Shown here: positions 10,801 to 22,800 of the stretch, piece by piece | Numbering within the stretch: position 1 is the first letter of the stretch | How the letters are laid out: each line of letters starts with the position of its first letter | From: Symsagittifera roscoffensis | Taxonomy: Eukaryota; Xenacoelomorpha; Acoela; Convolutidae | Assembly (NCBI RefSeq): GCF_963678635.1 | Contig: NC_087065.1 | Coordinates: forward strand, 32,494,373-32,558,372 | DNA: 64,000 nucleotides | Direction of reading: 5' to 3' | Made by a program: the position numbers and the translations under genes | The notes under the pieces: generated by a model | Told to the model about the DNA's origin: nothing | Seen by the model: only the letters and a program-made list of their open reading frames with translations | The model's database searches: none

Positions 10801-13800
10801 TGCTCAATTAAAGTTGTTTTTGTATGGAAACATCGTTTCCCTAAATAGCACCATAAATGGTACGACGTATGGTTTGCATGGTAGAAAAAAATCAAAATCT
10901 GATAAACGCGTATTTTGCACTACGGATGATTTTTGTCAGTCATTTTTGTCAAGTAACCTCTATTTTTACGGTTTTCTAGAGAAAAAAAAATATGGTGAAA
11001 AATCTCTTCCATACTTAGCACCATATATGTTGCGACGTATGATTTGCATGGTGAAAATTTTTGATATTTTATCAACAGCTTGCATAACGAAGAGAAACCG
11101 TTTAATTACTATTTTACTCCGTTAAAAAACTAATTTGAGAGTGCTACGTATGATTAGTCATATTCCATGCAAATCATGCATGGATGTGCATGGTTGCGCA
11201 TTATCTTCTATGGTGGGCAACCCGGGTAAACTTAAAAATAAACCAAGGAACTTAAAACAGCAAAAGCAGTGTTAGTATTTGTAGATTGTTTTTAACGTGA
11301 GCAAATCACAATTGCAGTGCAAATAAAACTTTGTTCTCTACTCAGAGCTTTGGATATTGCTTAAATTAGTGGGGATAAAGTGATGTGCACCTTATCAAAC
11401 AGGATGGTAAGATTGGCCCTTTCGCTCTGTATCTCACGGGAGTCGATCCAACTCTGCACCATAGGGGACCATCCGATGTCACTGGCGTTGAGGTAGAGGA
11501 TGCCAGCCCTGGATACAGTAGCAGGGGTCGCTGTCTTCAGGTGCGATATCTCGAAGATCAACCTCATTGAAGGGCTCAGGGGAATTCGTTCGTTGGATGC
11601 AAGAGTCAACACCTGCGGCGACAAAAAAACGAACATACTTACGCAGAACTGAGACAAATTTACATCTCCACGGCTTATTCCTCAACATATTGAAAAAGCA
11701 ATGACACAATTGTTAAACACTCAATTCAATGAATCACTTATTAACTTTGAACAACTACCAACTTCGAATCACTTATCAACTCATGTCGCAGCTACTTAAA
11801 CTCTCATTAATGCAGGATCTGCAGTATCAACGACTGACTTTGTTGTCATCCATGACTGTGTTGAGCGACTCAATCCACATTGGATCAATGTCGCCGTCCA
11901 GTACAATCCATTTGGGCGCCTCCCCACTCATGTTTGCCATGTCCCGCATCAGCACTGAGAAGAGACCGTCTCGCCACTCTCTGGTCGCCTGGACTACAAA
12001 CCCAAACAACTCGTCATTCGAAACAGCCTTGGGGTTCAGATCACACCAAGTGGGCTTCTTCTTGTCCTGCTTGTACGTGTTGAACAGCGTCTTCAGCACC
12101 TGCCGTAGAAATTACAACATCATTTTTTTTTAATTTCTGCATGAAAAATAGCTAAGCTGAAAAAAAACATTTCAGCTTAGCTATTCAACCGCAGCAGTTC
12201 AGCTGCGAACATTCACATCACACGCAAATGTCACGTTTTATTAGGTAGAGATTACAAACCTGTGACTTTCCTGTTCCCGCATTTCCGAGAATAAACACTG
12301 AATGTCTGACATCAATCAGCTCCTGAAGTTGAACGACCTTCATGATAAAGGCTTCCTCGGGCTGGAGGGATAGATCAGCCGCTGTCTTCTTGACAATCGC
12401 CTCAAAAGCCTCATTCCTTTTCCGAGGCACATTCATGGAGGGAAACAGATCCGTGATGAGCCCGTGGAAAATGTAAAGGTCATCGGAAATGATCTTTGGA
12501 ATGTTGAAGTCCCTAAGAGCTCTCATAAGGACCTGGTCTTCTGGTAGGTTGGGATCAGTTCTTCGGAGGGATCCAGCCACCACCAGCACAGATTTGATTG
12601 CTCTCAATCCCCAGTCGTAGTGGTCTTGCTTGGACAGCAATTCTTTGCAGAGCTCATACAAAGTGATGAATTTTCTTAAAAAAAACATCTAAATAGATAC
12701 ATAATTCTCACTAAAAAGTCTCGGGAGACTTTGCATTGAATCAAACATTATTAAGTTTTTAAATTACTAAAACTTTTAAATTAATATTATGAGGCTTCAA
12801 TAATCAGACTCCGCTTGAAAACAAATAGCCAATCAACCTACTGGGCCAGAACTTTAGCTTCCGTAAAGGCTTCAGCTACCAGCATAATTTCAGCGATCAA
12901 AGCAAAATCAGGGACGACCATTGCACAAGGCCTGAAAAGTGCCTTCAGATTCTCCGGCAGTTCAGTCCTGCCTGCGTAGCCTGGGTTCATGGTAATGAAC
13001 ATTCCCACCGACCGCTTCAGTCTGATTTCCTCCGACATGAAATCGAACCTAGATCTCTTGTCTTTGACCGCATCCAAAACAGACTTCACTTGGACAGCCA
13101 CAACTGACAGTACCTACAAAAACAAACCAATCTAATCTCACAACTTTAAACATTATTCCATGCCTCCTTTCCCAATCAAACCTTGAGCTCAATCTTTTGT
13201 TTCTTTTCCTCTTTTTAGTTCCTTTTTCGATTAAAATTGTTGTTGAACATGCCTAATTTACTTTTAATCTCGATTATGTTCATTTCGTTCAGTTTCTCTC
13301 ATCACGGCACGGACAAAAAACAACGCAATTTGAAAAAGACACAGAGTTTTTTAGTTCTAAATCATTTGGTTTAAGCTTTTTGTGCTATTTGCGCAGGAAA
13401 CCGCTAAGCTTGTTCTCTTTCGAGAATTTTTATTCGTGGCTGCTGCTATATGACTACACAATATATATCATTTTTAGTCGCACGCGCACTAAAATAACAG
13501 ATGAAGTAGACATATATTCAAACCTTCGCCATGTGCTACTCTACGTGGTTTTGGAAAATGAAAAGCTAGCCTCGACTGAGATGCGGTTGAACTCGTCGAA
13601 ACAGCCCCATGCGCCAGTCTGAGCCAGTCCCTTGTAAATGTTACCACATGACTTGTAGTCCATCTGCTCTGAGCAGTTGAACACGTACACCATGATTCCC
13701 AATGCTCGTCCTAAGTCTTTGGTTGTTTCCGTCTTACCCGTTCCAGCGGGTCCCGCTGGACCTCCCCCCATGTGCAGGTGAAGTGATTGTGTGAGGGTGA

Positions 13801-16800
13801 TGTAACACCTGTCAGTCAGGGGAGTTATAACTAATCGGGGAGTGTTTCCCAGGTACTCGTACCAGTAGCGAAACTCAGCATCGCATATGTTTGCAAAGCA
13901 GTGTTTCTCTTCGTCATCGAATCGGTGGCGCAATTGAGATAGCCACGTGAACGCCTGGGCACTGTCGATCTAAACATTTACAAGAGAAGCAAGATGAAAC
14001 TCATTGTCAAACTGTACTTTAAACTATTACTACTACAAATTTAGGTGGGATCAAATCGACTGGTGCATTCACGCCAAATACCTTGTTCACTATGAGCTTT
14101 TGCACAACATCTCTGGCGTGCACATCAATCGTGCAGATAGTCATGATCTTCTGTCGGTCTCCTTTAGTTAGATTCGAAATGAGTGCTTCAATCAGAGCGC
14201 GAAGTTGCCCAATTTGCTTCTTGTTGTAATCCTTCAGAGCATTCTCATATCCCTCTTCCAAGCGCCCGAACGCAATCCCCACCTAAAAATTTTACGTTCA
14301 AATACTTCCTAGCTCTGCTGATATAAAAAATCACAGACGGATTGATTTCTATATGGCTATGAAGAATTTTTGTCTAGTATTATTCACTACTTATACATTT
14401 CAACTTCATTGTCTCAGGCTGCTGTTTCGGCACAGATGACTTGGCATCCTCTTTTTTCCAGACGTTTTTGTGCTGCTTATTCGGCTTATACACTTGTGTG
14501 GTCTTTATGCAAAGAGCTCACCTCGGTGGTCCACCATATCTGGGTAGTGGTGAGCGCAGGCTGAGCTGGCCAGTCAAAGATCCACACCTCGCGACTCTTC
14601 TCCTCGTAGGCTATCACTGCCTCTGTGATCTTGGCCCTCACAGACTGCTGCATGCGCAACTCCACACTGTTCAGCCACTGTTCCACCTGTCCATCACACT
14701 CACACGCTTCGTCCAGATCCACTGACTCTCCATCTTTGGACCCCATCCGAACTGCTACTTTGCACTCCTTCCCTCCACTAACACCCTCTTTCTCGTTCCC
14801 ATCGCCACTAACTGCATCCTTAGAACACTCCTCATTCCCATTGCCATCCCCATCCTCCTGCTTGAAGTCTAGTCTAGCCAGGCTGTCGAACAGTTTACTC
14901 AGATGGCGACACACCTAAGCAACTTATGGCATCATGTGAGGCCAATCAACTTTCACATTTTCTTTCTTTAAAACTAAACTAAATCAAATTTGTAATTTAG
15001 CAACATATACTAAGTCGTTTAATTCGCTTAGCTGCGTTTGAATTCACACCTGCTCGCAAAAACAATTTCACAAAGATTGAATTTAGGTATCTTTATTCTG
15101 TTGTCTTTTTCTTAAGATTCATTATTTCAGTCTTTCTAGCAAGCGGTTACTCTTTGTTTATAAAGAAAATTAAAATTACAGAAACTGCAACTGTTTGCTT
15201 ATCCAACACCTTTGGAAATTTCCGCCAAAATGGATTTTACATGATTCTTCATTTACCTCAGTAAAAATTTCATCTGAATTGTTTAAAGCTAATTTTGTGC
15301 CTCAAGCTCCTTTTAACGTTTGTACGCGCTGAAAAACTACAATACTCTAAACATGTCTGTTTGGCCCAAGCAACTGAATAATTTTGCTGTAAATAAACCT
15401 AAGCATTTTTATCCAAAAATCATGAAAATGAAAATCTATCTACTTCAGGTCCATTTTTCTCCGCTTTTCCTTTTATCAGAATCAACAGCTGCTGCTCTTT
15501 TTAGACGAGCAATTTTATGACAAACGTGATCGCAGGACCTTTTATATTCATTCATTCGCCTGGATCTTTGAAATTTGTAATCGCAAAGAAAAGTGAATCA
15601 GCGCAGGTGGTAGGCAGTTTTGTAAAAACACAGAAAGCAAATACGGTGATAAACGACGCATCTGAAAATAGATGGAAACGATTACTCGCTTCAAGGCATG
15701 CCCTGAATGTTCTCATTGTTCCTTAAGGTATCTGAATTAGTTTCTGGTTAAAAAAATTGATTTGGTTTTTTTTTTTTTAAAATTATAAAAAATCTTCCCA
15801 GTACGCATTTTAATCAAAAAAACATTGGAAAAAATGAACATTGCTTCCCCTCATAAAATAAAAACTTTAATGAAATAATAATTTTGGGAGAAAAAAATCT
15901 GTGAGACATTGTGACACTGACGGTGGCGGGGCTGTTGCCATTTGAGAGTATGTCCAGCAGGTCTGCACTGGACACAAAGTAGAATCTGGGAAAGGCGAGC
16001 CTCTTCGTCTCCAGATATTCTGCCAGAGCCTTCTCACACAGAGACAGTTGAGCTTGAAGGGCCTCCAGTCTCTCGTACCAGCCACCCTTGTTAGTCGCTT
16101 CGATCACATTCGGCGTCTCCTTCGCCTCCTCCATCAGCATCTTGAAGTCACTGTCGATGCTGTCAAACCTGATCCACAGAGAAACAAACACAACATGAAT
16201 ACGGCGATGATAACTAAACACGGAGAGCCGGCTGATGTGAAGTAGTACAGAACTTTCTCACTACAGATATTATTTCAAAATTATAGGAAAAAAAACGGGA
16301 ACAACTATGCATTTTTGCCAGCGAATTGATGAACGGTCGGATGAAATATATAATTAATAAGTAACAATGAGCCTTTTATAAGTTGTGAAATTCGACAAAA
16401 AAATAACCACTGGACAAAGACTTTTCAAAAAGAAATCAGTGCGTTGGCGAAGAGACTAAGTCTTCGCTTGGCAACCGAAAGGATCCTGCTCGTTGCTCCT
16501 GCTCCTTCTATGCTCCTTGCTCGTTCTGGATGCTCCTTGCTTCGAGGCCCACCTTGATCCATGAGGGAGAGGCAATATTACCCATCCATAAAAAAGTTAA
16601 ACTAATTATTAATGCTGACCAGGGACGCAGCAGCAGTTTTCCGTCAAGATTAAGCAGCTCTCTTATTTTGGTATTGAGCGTAGTATATGAACCGTCTCAA
16701 GTAAGAGAGACTTACCAACTCTTCGCTAAATTTGTGTCTGATGAGCAGAATATTATTCATACCACTAGCTGATCGATCCTTTGGTACTTTCGTACAACCT

Positions 16801-19800
16801 TAAGACCAACCCTAAACATTTTTTAAGACACCTTCGGCGCCAATATACACTAAAACTGAAACAGGAACGAGCGCCATTATTTTGGTCAAGAATTTCCAAA
16901 AGTGCCTAAAAATAATTTTAAACTGTTTTTTTTCTTCAATTTTTGTCTGCGTCGCTGAAAGTTAGGCGAATTATGGTCTTTATAATACATAAATGTTGCT
17001 AGAAAAAATATGAACTATGCTAAACCTGGATGCGTCATGTGGCAGCTGTCGTCTTATGTCCTCAGAGCCTATGAAGATACTCTCCAGGTGGGACCAGTTC
17101 CGCTGCACTTCCAGCCAGATCTGAATGACAGCATCTGCAGTAGATAGCTTCTTCTGCCACGTCGATACCTGTTAACAGCAGATGCATATGATCAACCAAA
17201 TGTAGATACAACAGCGGATTTAGAGGGGGGGGGGCGGACGCCTTTTCCCTCCTCAGATATTCGACCACCTGCCGACCCAAAAGGTCCCCCTTTGAAATAT
17301 TTTGAGATATCTATTTTTAGCTAACTGACCCTCATATTTTTCTAAAGGCGCCTTTTCTAAAGGGGGGAGCGCACGCTGAAAAAAAAACGCAATTTTTTTT
17401 GGCCAAAATTTTCCAAAAAGCTCCTAAAAACGCCTTTTTTGGTCTGTTTTTTTTTCAAACATTTGCCTGTGGCGCAGAAAAATTGTTCAAAATAGGGTCT
17501 TTATAGTGATTTGGGAGAGCTCAGAAAATCAAATTGGTCGACCTAAAAAAAAAGGTCGTCAAAATTTAAGCCTTTTTTTTTAAAATCCGCCCCCTCAGGA
17601 AAGTCTTAGGTCCGCCCCTGTGTAGATACACGCTCGAAATACTTGTCAAGCATTTTACATTTTTCTATTGTTGACGTTGTTAAAACAGGTTTGTGAGAAG
17701 ATTTATAGGAAACTGCAGAAATCGGGGTCGTTCAGCTTGCATTACCTCCTCAAGAAAGTGTGCTATGAAGCGGGAGGACATCATGTTCTGCAACTGCACC
17801 TGGTTGTCCTCCAGCAGTTCAATCAACTCCTCATCCGCCCTCAGCTGCGGCACCCCTGTACGGGCATGCGTCTCATAGCGCACCTCCATTGCTGCCCAAG
17901 TCACCTCCAGGTCTCGTAAAACCTTCTCCATGCCACCTGAAAAATCAAGACACAATCAACCACTACTATTCTAGTGCACTATTAAATCGCAAAAACGATC
18001 TCACATAATCCTATAGCGCCAACACCACTACTACCACAACCACCACCATCGTCATTATCGTTTTCATCATCATCGTTGGATGTTCATCGTCGCATCCACA
18101 CTGCCATCTGGAGTTTGAGTGTTTTTAACCGGCTGAGTCTACCCATAAAATTGACCATTTATTTGTTCTGACATTGTTTTTGCATGCCCCACACGGGTGA
18201 ACGAAAGTGTTTTATTGGTTTTTGTCGTAACAGTAGGCTTGTTTTTCTTTTTTGTTGCTTTCCCATATACCTTCCTATACCTAGCCAAAATACTTTTGCT
18301 GACGTTTTCTCCATTTCTCGTGTTCACCTGGTTTGCTTTCTTTGAAACTTTTCACGTGTTTTGCTAATTACTCGATTTGTTTAGTCCCTCCACGTGCTTT
18401 ACTCTGTCCTTTTGGTTCTGACCAATAAGAATGGGGAGGAACTTGGAATTCGGACGTGTTTTTTTTTCGTTTGCTAGTTTTTTGTTTTTCTCGCATTAAG
18501 TTTGATTTTTGTCCACTTTCAAATGAATAACAATTATTTTGTCTTATTGTAGTAGTTTATAGTTTTTAAACTTAAAATAAACTGGAAACATCAATTATTA
18601 TTTAGTTTTAATCCAGTGTAATGTTTTATCGAATATTAAAACAACGACTACTTGGGAATAAAACTTCAGGTACAAAAAAAGTTCTGCAAAACTTTCGAAA
18701 ATTTTGTCAAAAATAGTTTCATTTTTTTTATTCTCCTAACCAATAGTGTAAAAAACATACTTGATAGTTCACTAAATTTTTGTTGGTTTTCATTTTGAGT
18801 TTATCTGATTTCAATTGATGGGATGGTTGTTTAATTTTTCCATGTGAACAGCTTGTTGCGAATCTTTGCAATTGGCACATTAGAGTTTGTCTTTTATTGT
18901 TATTGCAAAAGAATTAAAAGAAAAAGGGTTGGGGTGGTGACTAAAAACATAGTCTAGACGCTTGCTGCCAAACTTTAAAAGTGACTCTGGTGAGGTCTCA
19001 GAATTATTTGGCTACGATGATTACTGTCTGCCATGCTGATTTTGTTGTGGGTTTTGCCTTGTTGATGAGGGTTGTGGGTTGGCGCAGGTTCCTCTGCTAT
19101 TTTTGCTTATGATTGCTATCGGGCATTGTGTTACTGCTGCTATTAACTGTTGGTGACATTTGAGTTCAAGCTCAAGGCATAAAAAGAATAGATTCATCCA
19201 AATTTGTTCGTTTCAGTGTCTAGGTCTGGTTGTTTTCTGTCGTTTCTATCGCGTTTTGTCACTGCCTGAGTTTTTTTCGGGTCTAGTTGTATTAATTGTA
19301 GTTTTAACGTGCAATTGGGTGTTTTGCGTATTTTTCTTTTATTTTGTCTTGACGCTTTGCCCTGTGAAACTGATGGCTTTTGTTCTGTTTTAGTTTATTG
19401 CATGCTTCGTGACTGTTTGTTATGATCAGAGTTTTCTGTAGTCCTTCGTTTCCAGTGGCGTTTCTAAAAGCGTTGTTGTGTTTGATTCCTTAATCCAAAT
19501 TTCATTTCAATCCAATATTAGTAAAAAGGGTTTTCCTAAGTAGGTTTGTTTTTGTCACCGTGTTGAAAAATGTTGTTGTTAGCTTTTTGCCCGAGTTATC
19601 TTCTGTGGGTTTGTCTTTGTTCTTTTTTTCTTTTGTTGGGTGAAAAAGATTTATTTTGACTGTGATTTGATGCGGGCGTTTAAGTTCGTTGTTGTTGTTA
19701 GCCGTTGGCGTTGAAAACTGTCATTGATGTGATTTGCTTTCGTTAGCTTAAATTCTGCTCGTTTTCTTCTGTTTGCAAGGGTCATTGGTTTTCATGGTTG

Positions 19801-22800
19801 ATTGAAGCGTTTGTTAAAGAATAATAACTCATTCAATCTTTTGGGTTACAGCTGATCGGTTCAAGAGTTGACCGGGGTTTTTGATTCTTCTGGTGGGATG
19901 CTTTAGTGTGTCAACCTTTTTGAAAAGTTCATAATGCATCGGTTTTTGATTCAAATCTGGACGCGTTTCCCTCTGCAGAGTTCGAAACGATGTTGTTTTT
20001 GCAGCTCTGTTGAATTCACAGGTGCTAAAGGATTTTAAGACTGTTTATGTTTGTCTGAGGTTTTTCCGTTGTTGCACGATCTTCTCTGTCGATTATCATC
20101 GCAAGCTTGACTAATCTCTTTGAGTTGTAGCCGCGGAGATGTCTATTTCGATTTCCTCGTTACAATTTTGAACCATTGAACCGTTGGGAACCATTTGCTT
20201 TTTTGTATTAGTTTTGTTGATGGTTCCTTGCAATATGTCGGTATTGCATTCTGCGGCTATTGAAAAAATGTTTGCTATGGTTGTGCTGGTGTTGTCCCTA
20301 GAAACCATTAATGATCGAAAAGCCCGTTGCATTTCGAGTGTGTTCTGTCTCTCTTGCTGAAAGTTGAAAGTCAATTGCCTGGTTTATCCTGTTACTGTTG
20401 CTGCTAATTTCTGCTATCATTTGTCTGTCATGGGTTGGCTCGAGTGAAATTTTGGCTTAAAAGTCAATAAAAAGAGTAATAAAAAAAAACTAGAAAAAAC
20501 ATTGCGTGCAACTAATTCATTTCAAAACAACCAAAATCCAGAAAGGGTTAAAAAAATACAGAAACGGAAAAAGTGACCAATCTACCCAGGTTGACAAATA
20601 TTTTCTATAGATGCTGTTGACCTCGTTGGATTTTGTTGCGCAGAGGTTGATGTCATTTTCAAAAAAAAATTTATCGAAGACCAAAAAACTTTGAAAAACT
20701 CCAAATTGAGTGAATTGTGAGATCCACTGTTTTGATTTCCAGGTTATGCGAGACATATAATCATCCAACAAAAATTGGCTGCTGTGTTTTATTTGCTGAA
20801 TATCCAAAACGCAGGCTGTTTTCTGTGACAGGTAACTAATCATAGTTTCAGTGACGAAAAGAGCAGTTATGTCGAGGAATCTGTGGTGATGCTGAAGATT
20901 CACCGGTAATTCATGGCAGAGTTAGTGGCTACTAACAAGCCTTGGCTTTTAACTGCCTAGGTAGCTTGACTGGTTTTTTTGGCTGGTATTGATCTTCAGG
21001 CGCTATTGTCGGTGAATGTCGAGTTGAACGATAAAGCTGACCGCATGTGTTTTTTTTTGTGCGCAAAATTTCACTCAAAAATTTTCTCCGAAGCAATGGT
21101 ATCAGAAATTTTTTTGTCCGTAACAGTTTTTTTCAATGGCAAAACTTAGTACTGGCTGCAGTTTGCACGGCGCCCATTCTGTGCGCCGAATAAAATTGGG
21201 GCCGCGTGTTGGCGTTCGAGTTTCTTGATGTCTGCAGTGAACGCTGGTTGGTTGAATCTCGTAATATATGGGCGTTTCAATTCTTGTAAACCCTTGGAGT
21301 CGATCCGTCGAGTCTTGGTTCATTTGTTGAGGTTGCGAAGGTGGTAAATGATTACAGGCCAGACTAACAGACTAATCCATTCGTTCAAGGCGATGAGTTA
21401 AGGCTGCTCATTGTTCTGGGTGGAGAAGTGTTATGTCTATTGAAGCGGCTGGTGATGCAATTTGCTGACTGCAAATTGTACGCATTCATTCAATTTCGGT
21501 TTGGCTTTAAGGCCAAGCTCTTGAAAAGCTTCAGCTTGTTAGTGACGAAGTTCGAGAATTACTTGTGACGAGGTGATGAATGCTTGCAAGACTGGGGTCG
21601 GCTAAGGATGTCGTTGAGTAGGATATCTGGTCCTCAATATCGTCGTCGTCGTTCCTTAAAAATGGCATTGTACCTTGACTGCTGCAACCGAACTCATAAA
21701 AAGCTTGATTGGCTTTTCTTTGTGTTAGTGTTTGGGGGTGCGTCTTTTTTCTGCGCCTGAGATTCACTGATTGCGAGTTGCTGCTTGTAGCAAACCAAGC
21801 AACATATTCATTTCATTGGGTTTTCATCAAATGTTTCAATCTTTATCTTTAGCGACCGTAAAATCTGGCTATGGACTTTGTGACGTTATACTATCTTTCG
21901 TTGATCTGAATTTGACTCTGGGTCCTGTGTTCAGCTGATATTGATCTGCAGATGCAATTTTTGGTAATTACCGAATTGAATGACGAAGCTGGCTGCGTTT
22001 GCAGCATGGGTGTTTTGATGGGTAATCTTTCACTTAATTTTCTTGTCCGAAGCAAATGTAACAAAGTTTTTTGTCCATGACAGGTTTTTTTTCCTTCCAA
22101 AGTCGAAGGTTTAGTCCAAAGTAGCATGGGAGCCGGATTCCGTTTTTCAATTTCTTGATGTCTGCAGTGAAGGCTGGCTGATTGAACCTCGTAATATTTT
22201 TGCGTATCCAATTCTTGGAAACTATTGTTATCGATCCGTCGAGTCCTGGTTCATCTGTTGAGAACAGTTGAGATTGCATAGATGGTAAATGATTTCATCC
22301 TAAGGCAAACTGACTAATCCACTCCTTCAAGGCGAACAAAATCTGCACCTCGAAGTACTGGGTGGGGAATGCAGCTTCTGATGATGCGATTTTCTGACGG
22401 CAAAATGTACGCACAAAACTGAACTCAAGTCGTCCTTAAACCGAAGCGCTCGGAAATTTTCAGCAAGCTGACGAGTTGATGACCGCTTGAAATTTTGGAG
22501 TCTGCTAACAATGTTGCATGACCTGTTGCTGGAGTAGCTTGATGTTTACTGGCGTTGTTATTACAGTGGGTTGTCTTTTCCTCTGTCGAGAGATCTGATG
22601 AGAGCTGTGTGAGCGGCCAAACTAGCTGTGTGAGCGGCCAAAAGTGTATTGCCATCATTTGTTTTCTTGTTTGGAGCTGTCTCTCTTGTAAGTTCTTTTA
22701 GCATCTGTTTCAAGTCAACCATGATTCATGATAATGTCGTACTTAGGTTGTTATTGCGTTGAACGATTGATGAATTCTACAATGGCGTGTTCAGTTGAAA

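Noticed and set aside
14019-14081. Extension of dynein exon 24 to GTAGTA
   Set aside because: Would add 13 residues not present in the family; the AAG|GTATTT donor gives a gapless join.
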